Assembly (NCBI GenBank): GCA_017449765.1
Contig: JAFTFE010000066.1
Span: 1 to 38,424 of the forward strand
Length of the DNA: 38,424 nucleotides
Reading direction: 5' to 3'
DNA from: Lachnospiraceae bacterium
Lineage (GTDB): Bacteria; Bacillota; Clostridia; Lachnospirales; Lachnospiraceae
Shown: one piece after another, positions 9,525 through 18,657 of the stretch
Position numbering within the stretch: position 1 is the first letter of the stretch
How the letters are laid out: each line of letters begins with the position of its first letter
Notes under the pieces: model-generated
The model's database searches: none
What the model was told of the DNA's origin: nothing
Seen by the model: only the letters and a program-made list of their open reading frames with translations
Made by a program: the position numbers and the translations under genes

Positions 9525-11132
9525 TTATTCTTCTACAGTCTTCTCATTTTGCTTACTCGCAAATTTAATCACAAGCAACACGCCAACCATAAGCACGATA
9601 CCAACTATAAGCGATATCCATGCTCTCTTGGTAAGTCCGGCTACAATGTATGTCACAAATGATACTGCAGCGACGGTAAGTGCATACGGAAGCTGGGTTG
9701 TTACATGATTAATATGCTTACATTCCGCACCTGCCGAGGACATAATCGTCGTATCGGATATTGGTGAGCAGTGGTCGCCGCATACTGCACCTGCCATACA
9801 TGCGGATATAGCAATAATCATCATATTGTAATCTGTATTTTGGAAACAGTTTACAACTATCGGAATAAGTATTCCAAATGTTCCCCAAGATGTGCCCGTC
9901 GCAAAGGAAAGTCCGATTGCAATCAGGAATATAATACACGGCAGGAATGCCTGTAAGCCCTTCGCTGAGCCGGCAACTACAGATGCAACATACTCTGCTG
10001 CTCCCAAGTTATCAGTCATCGCCTTAAGTGACCATGCAAAGGTAAGAATCAGTATCGCAGGTACCATCTGCTTGAAGCCCTCAGGAAGACATTTCATACT
10101 GTCATCAAAGCTTATGACACCACGAATGAGATAGAAAATTATCGTGATAACAAGTGCCACCGATGAACCAAGTACAAGTCCGACAGATGCATCACTGTCC
10201 GCAAATGCGTCGATAAAGCTTGCACCGTCGAAGAAACCTCCTGTATAAATCATTCCAATCGTACAGCACACGATAAGCAGAATAATCGGGATAATCATAT
10301 CTATGACCTTGCCATTGTGATTGACATCTAAATCCTTATCCTCGGCACCTACAAAGGTCTTATTCGCCCAGTATGCTTCCTCAAGTGCCTGCTTCTCAAA
10401 CTTCTTCATCGGACCGTAGGAAATCTTCATTGATACTATAAGTACCATCATAAGTATCGTAAGAAGTGCATAGAAGTTATATGGAATCGCCTTTAGGAAT
10501 AAGCTCATTCCGTTCTCACCCTCAACGAATCCTGAAACTGCTGCCGCCCATGATGATATCGGAGCAATGATACATACCGGCGCCGCAGTCGCATCTATAA
10601 GATATGAAAGCTTCTCGCGGCTTATCTTCTGCTTGTCCGTAACCGGTCTCATAACCGAACCTACTGTAAGGCAGTTAAAATAATCATCTATAAATATCAG
10701 CACGCCAAGCAGTATCGTCGCAAGCTGCACTCCAACTCTGCCCTTGATATGTGTACTCGCCCAGCGTCCGAATGCAAGCGAGCCCCCTGTCTTATTCATA
10801 AGCTGAACCATCATTCCAAGTATTACAAGGAATACCAGTATGCCGACATTCCATGAATCCGAAAGCACACTTATAACACCATCCTGAAATACATGATTGA
10901 GTGTATCAACCGGATTAAATCTTGCCCAGAAAAGCGCTCCGGTAAGAATTCCTAAGAATAATGAGCTGTATACCTCCTTGGTAATCAGGGCAAGCACTAT
11001 CGCAATCAGCGAAGGCAATAACGCCCAAAATGTCTCTTCGACTTCAACACCCTTTTGTTCTATGAAGAACCATGCCGCAACATAAAACAATACCAGAACT
11101 ATGCCTGATATAAGTATCTTCTTGTTTTTCAT
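9525..11132 (-). CDS. nhaC: NhaC-type Na+/H+ antiporter family protein
   Basis: A 535-residue integral membrane protein with about twelve hydrophobic helices. Conserved family stretches include LIFIDDYFNCLTVGSVMRPV, APICIIAPISSW-like segments, LSFATGTSWGTFGILIPIVV and CMAGAVCGDHCSPISDTTIMS, the last being typical of NhaC/YheL-like antiporters. It would exchange cytoplasmic Na+ for protons, or in some relatives exchange amino acids or organic acids, so substrate is not certain. AAGGAG lies ten bases before the start. It is a single-gene transcript: the GH32 terminator lies just upstream and its own terminator just downstream. Confidence 0.87.
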   Translation of the reverse strand: MKNKKILISGIVLVLFYVAAWFFIEQKGVEVEETFWALLPSLIAIVLALITKEVYSSLFLGILTGALFWARFNPVDTLNHVFQDGVISVLSDSWNVGILVFLVILGMMVQLMNKTGGSLAFGRWASTHIKGRVGVQLATILLGVLIFIDDYFNCLTVGSVMRPVTDKQKISREKLSYLIDATAAPVCIIAPISSWAAAVSGFVEGENGMSLFLKAIPYNFYALLTILMMVLIVSMKISYGPMKKFEKQALEEAYWANKTFVGAEDKDLDVNHNGKVIDMIIPIILLIVCCTIGMIYTGGFFDGASFIDAFADSDASVGLVLGSSVALVITIIFYLIRGVISFDDSMKCLPEGFKQMVPAILILTFAWSLKAMTDNLGAAEYVASVVAGSAKGLQAFLPCIIFLIAIGLSFATGTSWGTFGILIPIVVNCFQNTDYNMMIIAISACMAGAVCGDHCSPISDTTIMSSAGAECKHINHVTTQLPYALTVAAVSFVTYIVAGLTKRAWISLIVGIVLMVGVLLVIKFASKQNEKTVEE

Positions 11133-11214
11133 TGTATATTTTCTCCTTATCCCCTGCGTAATATATCTGTTATTTTACCACTATTCTGTATCATTTTCTA
11201 TATGTTTTTATTTC

Positions 11215-11247
11215 AAAAAAATAAGCAAGCTGTTAAGCCTGCTTATT
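11215..11247 (-). terminator. Terminator of the sucrose PTS operon
   Basis: An eight-base-pair stem (AATAAGCA at 11220-11227 with TGCTTATT at 11240-11247), one mismatch, then three more pairs around a short loop. On the minus strand the stem runs into TTTTTT. It lies about 20 bases after the GH32 stop and separates the sucrose genes from the antiporter. Confidence 0.85.
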
Positions 11248-11267
11248 TCATGCTTATTTCATATTAC

Positions 11268-12752
11268 TCATACAAGAAAATGTTCTTTTACGGCACGCTT
11301 AAGCGTCCAGATGCGTGTAAATGCATCACCGGTTTTTACCCGCATAAAGTGTTCATCCTTTGTTGGAAAAACTCTGGATGTAAATACTGCATCACCGTCA
11401 TTTACAAATATTTCTACCGAGCTTTTATCTACAAAGATTCTAAGATGCGATAGAGGATTTTCAAGCGGACGCATACGGCTTACACCCTCGGATTCATTAA
11501 ACTGCTGCTTCATGCCGCCTCTGTCTATGGTAATCTTTTTGCTGCTATCATCATAGCTTATGGATACTCCTCCGTTTCCGTCTTTATCTGTAAATAAGTC
11601 AAGCTCGCAATCTCCCGGTCTTATATCAAGCTCAACCTCACAGGCTGACGGAAGTTCATAGCATCCCGAAGCATTTGGATCAAGCACAAGCTTTTCTTCT
11701 CTCAGCTTCTTTAATTCGGGAAGCGGCCTTTGGATAAGTCTTCTTCCTCTTACCGTCAGCTCCCTCGGAAGAGTAAGACATCCGGCCCAGTCCTCTTCAT
11801 CGGTAGGATAAGAAACATCCGGAAGTCCCATCCATGCTATTAAAATTACTTTATCCTCTTCTTCTATATTATTTGCACAGGCTGCGGCATAAGAATCAAA
11901 GCCAAAATCAAGCACATGAAATTGTCCATCCGGTGTAAATGTAAGATTGTCCCAATCCATATGTCCAAGCAGATAACCGTTATGATTCTTACTGCCTCCC
12001 CTTCCGAAAAGTTCGACATGCTGCGGACAGAATATAAGTACATCCTTTCCGCCGATATGCTCTATCGAAGGACACTCCCACATATCTCCGAGATGTTCGA
12101 AGCCTGCAACCTTCAATTCTCCTGCAAAAGTCCATCCATGCTGTAAATCCTCTGACTTATATATAAGTATACAGCCTCTTTTATCTTTTGTCTGTGCACC
12201 TATTGTGATGTAATAGCAATCCTTGTCAGGCATGGCAATAATCTTTGGATCTCTCTGGTGCTCGGTGTAATCCGGATGCGCACCAAATAAAGGAAGCGGA
12301 TATTTTTCTGTCCATCCGTCATTTCCGAGTCTGGCAAGACAGGTATAGGCATGTCTTACATAATCTTCATCACGATGATTTCCTGTATAGTAAAGATACA
12401 TCTTATCGCCTATAGGCATGGCGGAACCCGAATAAGCTCCCTTATTATCATAGCCATCCCCCTGATCAGGCAAAAGACATACTCCGAGATTATTCCATGT
12501 AACCAGATCCTTTGAAACGATATGATACCAATACTTTAATCCATGAACTGCTCCCCACGGACACCACTGATAAAAAAGATGCCATCTGTTATCATACCAG
12601 ACAAAACCGTTAGGATCATTCATAAGTCCCGTAACCGCCTGTATATGATATGTCTGACGATAATCCGATAAAATTATTTTTTCATAAAGCTCCTTTAATT
12701 CCTGAGGGTCCTTTAAATATCTGTATTTTTCTTCTCTCGTCCACTCTCTCAT
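11268..12752 (-). CDS. scrB: GH32 sucrose-6-phosphate hydrolase / beta-fructosidase
   Basis: A 494-residue cytoplasmic GH32 enzyme. The family signatures are present: TGLMNDPNGF with the nucleophile Asp, HQRDPKI (RDP motif), and WECPSIE with the acid/base Glu. A C-terminal beta-sandwich contains HLRIFVDKSSVEIFVNDGD. It should split sucrose-6-phosphate, the product of the PTS, into glucose-6-phosphate and fructose. The start is set at the ATG at 12750-12752, preceded by GGAGG eight bases upstream. A GTG five codons earlier would overlap that ribosome site. It is the last gene of the sucrose operon, after Enzyme I, with a small hairpin (CCGGT-AAAA-ACCGG, 12781-12794) in the gap between them. 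It lacks a signal peptide, which argues against an extracellular fructanase. Confidence 0.9.
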   Translation of the reverse strand: MREWTREEKYRYLKDPQELKELYEKIILSDYRQTYHIQAVTGLMNDPNGFVWYDNRWHLFYQWCPWGAVHGLKYWYHIVSKDLVTWNNLGVCLLPDQGDGYDNKGAYSGSAMPIGDKMYLYYTGNHRDEDYVRHAYTCLARLGNDGWTEKYPLPLFGAHPDYTEHQRDPKIIAMPDKDCYYITIGAQTKDKRGCILIYKSEDLQHGWTFAGELKVAGFEHLGDMWECPSIEHIGGKDVLIFCPQHVELFGRGGSKNHNGYLLGHMDWDNLTFTPDGQFHVLDFGFDSYAAACANNIEEEDKVILIAWMGLPDVSYPTDEEDWAGCLTLPRELTVRGRRLIQRPLPELKKLREEKLVLDPNASGCYELPSACEVELDIRPGDCELDLFTDKDGNGGVSISYDDSSKKITIDRGGMKQQFNESEGVSRMRPLENPLSHLRIFVDKSSVEIFVNDGDAVFTSRVFPTKDEHFMRVKTGDAFTRIWTLKRAVKEHFLV

Positions 12753-12818
12753 AGCCCTTACCTCCACAAAAGGCCCAACCCCGGTAAAAACCGGAATCAG
12801 GCCCTAAATATACATATA

Positions 12819-14468
12819 TTACTGTTTTGATTTTTTATACTCCGAAACATTGGTTTCAAGAACAGTCTTTCTTATCGGAAGGATTCTGCCCGGTGAAACT
12901 GAAAGCTCATCATATCCCATAGCAAGAAATTCCTTTGTAAGAGATAAATCCGCACCAAGCTCACCGCATATTCCTGCCCATGCTCCATGTCTGTGAGCAG
13001 CATCAGCTATCATCGCAAGCATACGCATAATTGCCGGATGATGGGAATCATAAAACTCATCCAGTGACTGATTCTGTCTGTCTATAGCAAGAGTATACTG
13101 AGTCAAATCATTTGTTCCCACACTGAAGAAATCCACTTCTTCGGCAAGCTCATCGGCTATCATAACCGCTGCCGGTGTTTCAATCATTATACCAAGCTCG
13201 ATATCCTTGTCGTATGCCAGACCGTCGGCATCCAGTTCCTTTTTAACTTCCTCTACGATAGACTTGATTTTCTTAACCTCATCAACAGATATAATCATAG
13301 GGAACATGATTGAAATCTTACCAAATGCACTGGCACGAAGAATCGCACGAAGCTGTGTCTTAAACACCTCCGGTCTTGTGAGACAGATTCTTATGGCACG
13401 AAGTCCCATAGCAGGATTTTCCTCCTTAGGAAGCTCAAAATAATCCGCCTGCTTATCAGCTCCGATATCAAGTGTACGAATTATAACCTTCTTTCCCGCA
13501 AGAGTCTGGGCAACCTGCTTATATATAGCAAACTGCTCATCCTCTGTAGGATAATTATCTGAACCAAGATAGATAAATTCCGATCTGAAAAGTCCTATAC
13601 CGCCGGCATCATTTTTAAGTACAAGACCTAAATCCTTGGTGTTGCCGATATTGGCATATAAATTAATCTTCTGTCCGTCCAAGGTTACATTTTCCTTGCC
13701 CTTAAGTCTCTCAAGAAGATTCTTCTTTTCCTCTTCTTCGAGTAAAAGCTTTTTCTTAGCCGCAAGGATATCCTCATCCGGCTCCACATATATCTTTCCT
13801 TCGTATCCGTCAACTATGGCAAGCTTGCCGTTTACCTCGTCTGAAAGAGGTATCGGACATCCTATAATTGCCGGTATACTCATAGTCTTTGCAAGTATTG
13901 AGGTATGTGAATTTGCCGAACCGTGTACAGTTACAAAGGACAAAATCATATCCTTATCCATCTGAACGGTCTCTGATGGTGCAAGGTCATCTGCTACCAC
14001 GATTACAGGCTCATCCGAAACGATTCCGTCAGCACCTTCGCCTGAAAGTGCATTTAAAATTCTTTCGGTTATATCCTTTATATCCGCTGCTCTTCCACGG
14101 AAGTATTCCTCTTCCATCTCTGAAAACATCTTCGCAAAGTTATCCCCTGTTACTGCTACCGCATATTCTGCATTTACACCTTCACTCTCAATGATATTCT
14201 CGACAGACTCAATATAGTCCTCATCATCAACCATAAGCTGATGTGCCTCAAATATCTCGGCACTCGCCTCACCGACTTCTTTTACTGCCTTATCATACAA
14301 AGCTTTAAGCTGTTCTATAGCCTTCTCTCTTGCCTTTGCATATCTTTCAATTTCAGCAGCGGTATCCTCTACCTTTTCTCGTTTAACCGACTGCTCATTT
14401 TTTGCATATACACTGATTTTACCTATGGCAACGCCCTCAAATACGGCTTTACCTTCATATATAACCAT
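12819..14468 (-). CDS. ptsI: PTS Enzyme I (phosphoenolpyruvate-protein phosphotransferase)
   Basis: A 549-residue protein, slightly shorter than the usual 570. It has the N-terminal HPr-binding helical domain, then the phospho-His swivel domain, then the PEP-binding barrel. The active-site His is in GSANSHTSILAKT near residue 190. Most Enzymes I read GGRTSHSAIMAR there, so this is a variant. The barrel is standard: FRSEFIYLG, MGLRAIRICL, DFFSVGTNDLTQYTLAID and AGICGELGAD with the catalytic Cys. It passes phosphate from PEP to HPr. It lies between the ROK kinase and GH32 genes inside the sucrose operon rather than in a ptsHI pair, though HPr is in the same transcript. It could be a sucrose-dedicated copy or the cell's only copy. 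Confidence 0.92.
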   Translation of the reverse strand: MVIYEGKAVFEGVAIGKISVYAKNEQSVKREKVEDTAAEIERYAKAREKAIEQLKALYDKAVKEVGEASAEIFEAHQLMVDDEDYIESVENIIESEGVNAEYAVAVTGDNFAKMFSEMEEEYFRGRAADIKDITERILNALSGEGADGIVSDEPVIVVADDLAPSETVQMDKDMILSFVTVHGSANSHTSILAKTMSIPAIIGCPIPLSDEVNGKLAIVDGYEGKIYVEPDEDILAAKKKLLLEEEEKKNLLERLKGKENVTLDGQKINLYANIGNTKDLGLVLKNDAGGIGLFRSEFIYLGSDNYPTEDEQFAIYKQVAQTLAGKKVIIRTLDIGADKQADYFELPKEENPAMGLRAIRICLTRPEVFKTQLRAILRASAFGKISIMFPMIISVDEVKKIKSIVEEVKKELDADGLAYDKDIELGIMIETPAAVMIADELAEEVDFFSVGTNDLTQYTLAIDRQNQSLDEFYDSHHPAIMRMLAMIADAAHRHGAWAGICGELGADLSLTKEFLAMGYDELSVSPGRILPIRKTVLETNVSEYKKSKQ

Positions 14469-14489
14469 ACGCTTACCCCCTTATTAATT

Positions 14490-15359
14490 CTATAAATCAG
14501 CATCCATAGCAAGCTTTATAGCTCCCATAATTCCCTGGTCATCATTTAAACCGGCAGGAATTATATAGTTATCTATGTCCTCTAATTCTTTTGTCACGAT
14601 ATAACCGTTTATATTTTCAAGCACCTTTTTTCTTATAAGCGGAAAAAGCTGTGTCTGATGCATAATTCCTCCGCCCAATATAATCTTTTTAGGGCTTAAG
14701 ATTAATATCAGATTTGCAAGTGCCTGTGCAATATAGTAACTTTCAAGCTCCCATACTTCATCTTTATCTGTGAGTTCCCTTGCTTTCGCATTCCATCTTT
14801 CTTCCACTGCAGGCCCACACGAAAGACCTTCAAGACATGAATCATGATATGGACACCTGCATTTGTACGAATCATTAGATGCCTTAATAAGCTTAATATG
14901 TCCAAGCTCGGGATGGAGCATACCATGTACGAGTCCTCCGTTTGACCATATGCCTCCGCCTACACCGGTACCTATTGTAATATATATTGCATCTGAAATG
15001 CCTTTGGCAGCTCCCCAGGTAACCTCTCCCAAGAGTGAACCGTTGACATCTGTATCAAAACCAATCGGAACAGAAAGTGCATTCTTCATTGTTCCGACCA
15101 TATCAAAGTTTCTCCATGCAAGCTTAGGTGTAATTAGAATATGTCCGTATGTAGATGATTTTTTATCAAGGTCAATCGGTCCGAAACAAGCTATTCCCAA
15201 AGCCTTTATATCTTTATCCTTAAAATAATCAATAATTGCCGGCATCGTTTCATCAGGAGTTGTCGTTGGAATGGATATTTGTTCTATAATTTTTCCGTTC
15301 TCATCTCCTATGGCACAAACCATCTTTGTACCGCCGGCTTCCAAAGCTCCATATAACAA
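14490..15359 (-). CDS. scrK: ROK family fructokinase
   Basis: A 289-residue sugar kinase of the ROK family. The ATP-binding N-terminus is GALEAGGTKMVCAIG, the middle has IYITIGTGVGGG, and the ROK signature has the zinc-site residues ELGHIKL then CRCPYHDSCLEGL. The EAGGTK start and the compact size match bacterial ROK fructokinases (YdhR/GmuE type). It would phosphorylate fructose released by the GH32 enzyme. The start codon is TTG (15357-15359), eight bases after AGGAGG; no ATG is better placed. A strong hairpin lies just upstream. It could also accept glucose, but the sucrose setting favours fructose. Confidence 0.87.
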   Translation of the reverse strand: MLYGALEAGGTKMVCAIGDENGKIIEQISIPTTTPDETMPAIIDYFKDKDIKALGIACFGPIDLDKKSSTYGHILITPKLAWRNFDMVGTMKNALSVPIGFDTDVNGSLLGEVTWGAAKGISDAIYITIGTGVGGGIWSNGGLVHGMLHPELGHIKLIKASNDSYKCRCPYHDSCLEGLSCGPAVEERWNAKARELTDKDEVWELESYYIAQALANLILILSPKKIILGGGIMHQTQLFPLIRKKVLENINGYIVTKELEDIDNYIIPAGLNDDQGIMGAIKLAMDADL

Positions 15360-15378
15360 AGTTTATTCCTCCTAATAC

Positions 15379-15411
15379 TATCGGGGTTTCCCAAACAAGA
15401 AAACCCCGATA
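15379..15411 (-). promoter_or_regulatory. Strong intercistronic hairpin between HPr and fructokinase genes
   Basis: An 11-bp perfect stem (TATCGGGGTTT at 15379-15389 with its complement at 15401-15411) and an 11-base loop. On the transcribed minus strand it has no T-run after it, so it is not a classical terminator for this operon. It sits a few bases before the fructokinase ribosome site. It may set 3' ends or stability of the HPr message, or limit fructokinase translation. Confidence 0.6.
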
Positions 15412-15421
15412 TTTTTACATA

Positions 15422-15679
15422 CTAAAAATTCGCCTTCATGAATGATTCAATTGCAGCAGCTGCTGCCTCTTCATCATCACCTTCTACGGTAATTGTAACT
15501 TCATCGCCCTTTACAATACCCATTCCCATGAGTTTCATAAGTGATGTAGCTTTTGCACTCTTCTCACCCTTAATAAAGGTAATGGTACTGGTAAACTTCT
15601 TAGCCTCCTGAACCAAAAGTCCTGCCGGACGTGCATGGATTCCAACCTCATCTGTAATTACATACTTAATTTCTTTCAT
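15422..15679 (-). CDS. ptsH: Phosphocarrier protein HPr
   Basis: An 85-residue HPr. His15 lies in GIHARPAG and accepts phosphate from Enzyme I. Ser46 lies in ATSLMKLMGMGI, the target of HPr kinase in Gram-positive bacteria, so this HPr could also act as a CcpA co-regulator. Length and ends are normal. It lies about 110 bases after the EIIBCA gene and before the fructokinase in the sucrose operon. An HPr gene between a permease and a kinase, separated from Enzyme I by another gene, is an unusual order. Confidence 0.94.
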   Translation of the reverse strand: MKEIKYVITDEVGIHARPAGLLVQEAKKFTSTITFIKGEKSAKATSLMKLMGMGIVKGDEVTITVEGDDEEAAAAAIESFMKANF

Positions 15680-15788
15680 AGTCTACCTCCATAATTGATA
15701 TAATTTTTTACATGTAACCACCATTAGTCCGGTGATTAAATATATTTTAATATAATCTCTGTTTATATTCCATCATTTTTTGATGATT

Positions 15789-17729
15789 TTATGATAATTT
15801 TAAATCCTCATAATCATCGCTGTTAGTAAGAAGAACAACAACCGTATCAGGCTTTCCTGCCGCCTTAATCTTAGCCTTGTCAAACTCCATTATCTTCTGT
15901 CCTTTGACAACTTTATCACCCTCGGCAACAAGAGTATTAAATCCGTCACCCTTCATTTCTACAGTGTCTACACCGACGTGGATGAGAAGCTCCATATCCT
16001 CAGCTCCGGTAATACCTATGGCATGCTTGCTTTCAGCAACTGAACTTATCTCACCATCCATAGGAGCATATACAACTCCTTCGTCAGGTTCGATACCTAC
16101 ACCCTGTCCGAGTACACCTGATGCAAAGGTTTCATCCTTTATCTCTGTGTAAGGAATTATCTTACCCTTTGTAGGCTGTCCGATTTCACCTGCTGAACAG
16201 CTTATAACGGTCTTAGCAACTATTTCTTCTCCTGCCTTATCATCCTTTTCAGGTGTCTTATCTTCAGATGCTGTAGCTGCAGCCTTTGAAGCTATGTCTT
16301 CCGTACCCTCCGGCTTATCCTCTTTCCAGAATAACATAGTAAGTATAAATGCTATACCACCGGAAATCAGAAGAAGAATTGTATATATACCTGCGTTGTC
16401 GATTGTAAGATATCCCGGGATACCTGTTACACCGTATGCAGTAGCGCCAATCTTGGTAATTGCTCCGAATACTGCACCACATGCTCCACCTATCATACCG
16501 AATACAAAAGGCTTCATAAATCTGAAGTTTACACCAAATATTGCAGGCTCGGTTATACCTAAAGCAGCTGACATAGATGATGGTATTGCAACGGTCTTAA
16601 GCTTAGCCTGTTTACACTTAATACCTACTGCAAGACAGGCACCGAACTGTGCAAAGTTCGCAGCTGATGCAATCGGCATCCATGTATTAAGACCGACAGA
16701 TGAAAGCATACCTGCTTCAATAACGTTGTACATATGGTGAAGACCCATAACAACCGTTGCCGGATAAAGTGCACCCATAAGCATAGCTCCCGGTGGGAAC
16801 TGAACAAGCCACTCGGCTCCCTTAAGAACATAGTTCTCAAGTGTTGCGAATATAGGTCCGATTACAACAAATGTGAAAAGTGCAGTACAGAATACTGTAA
16901 CTATAGGTACTACGAAAAGGTCTATCATCTCATTTACATGTTTGTGAAGCCATTTCTCAATCTTACTCATGAACCATATAGCTATCATGACAGGGATAAC
17001 ATGACCTTGATAACCATGTCGTGAAATGGAACCGACTACATAATCACCTATCTTGAAATTACCGAACAAATTCCATGTAGGAATCTTACCTGTCGTTATA
17101 CCGAAGAAACTGTTGATGGCTTCCTCGCTACCTACATTCCAACCGTTCAAAAGACCGGTATGAACCATCATAAGTCCTATAACTGCTGCGAGGAATATAT
17201 TTCCTCCAAATACTCTTGCCGCACTGACTGCAACTATTACAGGCAGGAAAGCAAAAGCGGTATTTGCAACCATATCAAGGAATGAATACCAGTCCGTAGA
17301 TGCAAATGACGGAATTGCTTTACCAAGAGCCTCAACCACACCCATCATAAGACCGGATGCAACAATAGCCGGAAGTATAGGAACAAATACATCTCCAACG
17401 GATTTAAGTGCTCTCTTCCATGCAGGCTGCTTGGCAACCGCCGCCGCTTTTACGTCGTCCTTTGTAGCTGCGGTCATTCCTGTAACTGCAAGGAACTCAT
17501 CATAAACCTTATTTACCGTTCCGGTTCCAATGATGAGCTGGAGCTGTCCGCTGTTCTCGAACATTCCTTTAACTCCTTCAACATTTTCGAGTGCCTTCTT
17601 ATCAAGCTTTGCATTATCCTTGATAACAAGTCGTAATCTCGTAGCACAATGTGCAGCCTGAGCAACATTTTCTCTACCGCCGATGTGAGAAACTATCTCC
17701 TCTGCACACTTTCTGTAATCAAGTGCCAT
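15789..17729 (-). CDS. scrA: PTS EIIBCA permease, sucrose type
   Basis: A 646-residue fused permease in the order IIB-IIC-IIA. IIB carries the phospho-Cys in AAHCATRLRLVI (Cys28). IIC has about ten membrane segments with GLHHMYNVIE and the family motif LGITEPAIFGVN. A charged Glu/Lys/Asp linker follows (about 475-510). IIA of the glucose type has VVYAPMDGEISSV and the phospho-His in ELLIHVGVDTVEMKG. It takes up and phosphorylates a disaccharide. Sucrose is inferred from the GH32 hydrolase, fructokinase and amylosucrase around it; trehalose or beta-glucoside types look similar. It is the first gene of the operon, behind a near-consensus promoter with an operator. Confidence 0.88.
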   Translation of the reverse strand: MALDYRKCAEEIVSHIGGRENVAQAAHCATRLRLVIKDNAKLDKKALENVEGVKGMFENSGQLQLIIGTGTVNKVYDEFLAVTGMTAATKDDVKAAAVAKQPAWKRALKSVGDVFVPILPAIVASGLMMGVVEALGKAIPSFASTDWYSFLDMVANTAFAFLPVIVAVSAARVFGGNIFLAAVIGLMMVHTGLLNGWNVGSEEAINSFFGITTGKIPTWNLFGNFKIGDYVVGSISRHGYQGHVIPVMIAIWFMSKIEKWLHKHVNEMIDLFVVPIVTVFCTALFTFVVIGPIFATLENYVLKGAEWLVQFPPGAMLMGALYPATVVMGLHHMYNVIEAGMLSSVGLNTWMPIASAANFAQFGACLAVGIKCKQAKLKTVAIPSSMSAALGITEPAIFGVNFRFMKPFVFGMIGGACGAVFGAITKIGATAYGVTGIPGYLTIDNAGIYTILLLISGGIAFILTMLFWKEDKPEGTEDIASKAAATASEDKTPEKDDKAGEEIVAKTVISCSAGEIGQPTKGKIIPYTEIKDETFASGVLGQGVGIEPDEGVVYAPMDGEISSVAESKHAIGITGAEDMELLIHVGVDTVEMKGDGFNTLVAEGDKVVKGQKIMEFDKAKIKAAGKPDTVVVLLTNSDDYEDLKLS

Positions 17730-17763
17730 GTCATTTCCTCCCTTCTGGAATTAAAAATAATTT

Positions 17764-17777
17764 TGAAAACGATTACA
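17764..17777. promoter_or_regulatory. LacI-type/cre-like operator of the PTS operon
   Basis: The 14-mer TGAAAACGATTACA fits the pattern TGWNANCGNTNWCA of LacI/CcpA-class operators. It lies just after the -10 box of the EIIBCA promoter, a position suited to repression. The identical 14-mer, in the same orientation relative to transcription's complement, lies before the amylosucrase gene. The local LacI-type protein is the likely binder; CcpA is an alternative. Confidence 0.8.
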
Positions 17778-17787
17778 ATGTATTTTC

Positions 17788-17816
17788 ATATTAGCACATA
17801 TGTCATACTCTGTCAA
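17788..17816 (-). promoter_or_regulatory. Promoter of the sucrose PTS operon
   Basis: On the minus strand, TTGACA (17811-17816), a 17-base spacer and TAATAT (17788-17793). This is a near-consensus sigma-A promoter about 60 bases before the EIIBCA start. Confidence 0.85.
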
Positions 17817-17839
17817 CCGTTTTAAAGATTCTTTTTTTA

Positions 17840-18655
17840 TTAAAGACCAAGTTGTGAAAATGCCTTTGCAAGACCGTCATTTTCCACTGAAGGACACACT
17901 ATATCCGCTATTTCCTTAAGTGCATCCGCACCGTTTTCCATACATACGGAGGTTCCTACAGTCTGCATCATTTCAAGATCATTCATACTGTCCCCGAAGC
18001 CATAGGTATCCTCATCGGTAAGACCGTAGTAATCCCTAACAAGCTTCACTCCACGTCCCTTATCAAACTTTTTATTTACAAGCTCGCCGTTTATACAGCT
18101 GTGTGCCTTAACCTCCTGAATTACAAATGAAAAGTCATCACTCAAAAGCTTTTTTGCCTCTTCAAGCTGCTCTTCCTTCGTACACATCATTATTATCTTG
18201 TAGATAGGGCTTCCGCTGTATTCCTTCATGGTTTTAATTCCAAGATTTTCCGATAATGCTTTTCTCCATCTTTCTATCTCGCTGTTGCCTTCAGGCTGGT
18301 CCTTTAGGAATTCATCCATGTTGTCATCTCCCCAGGAACCATCCTTTGCTTCTATGGTACAAAAAACACCGTTTTTATGAAGTACCTCAAGAGCTGTGTC
18401 TCTTTGTTCATCCGTCATAGGACAGTCAAAAAGTACCTCATCACCTACAGTTACATACCCGCCGCTGCTTCCTACTACTCCGTCAAATCCGTATTTTAAA
18501 AGAGGCTTCAGCATATCGAGGTTACGTCCGGTACATAAAAATACCTTATTACCCTTTGCCTGAGCCATCTTTATCGCATACACCGCACTGTCAGGAGGAG
18601 TATTTTCTCCTGCCTTTGTCAATGTTCCGTCAATATCTAAAAATATAAGTTTCAT
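17840..18655 (-). CDS. HAD-superfamily Cof-type (IIB) phosphatase
   Basis: A 271-residue soluble HAD hydrolase. Motif I is FLDIDGTLT at the N-terminus with the nucleophile Asp, motif II is LCTGRN, and motif IV is YGFGDSMNDLEMM. The cap sits in the middle, between motifs II and III, as in the Cof/IIB class. These enzymes dephosphorylate sugar phosphates or similar small molecules. Here it may relieve sugar-phosphate stress during sucrose uptake, which is inference. It starts two bases after the LacI-type gene's stop, so the pair is co-transcribed. Confidence 0.86.
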   Translation of the reverse strand: MKLIFLDIDGTLTKAGENTPPDSAVYAIKMAQAKGNKVFLCTGRNLDMLKPLLKYGFDGVVGSSGGYVTVGDEVLFDCPMTDEQRDTALEVLHKNGVFCTIEAKDGSWGDDNMDEFLKDQPEGNSEIERWRKALSENLGIKTMKEYSGSPIYKIIMMCTKEEQLEEAKKLLSDDFSFVIQEVKAHSCINGELVNKKFDKGRGVKLVRDYYGLTDEDTYGFGDSMNDLEMMQTVGTSVCMENGADALKEIADIVCPSVENDGLAKAFSQLGL

Positions 18656-18657
18656 CT

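Noticed and set aside
12772-12804. GGCC/CCGG-rich hairpin between Enzyme I and GH32 genes as a terminator
   Set aside because: The stem is short (five pairs plus weak outer pairing) and lacks a T-run; it is noted only within the GH32 entry.
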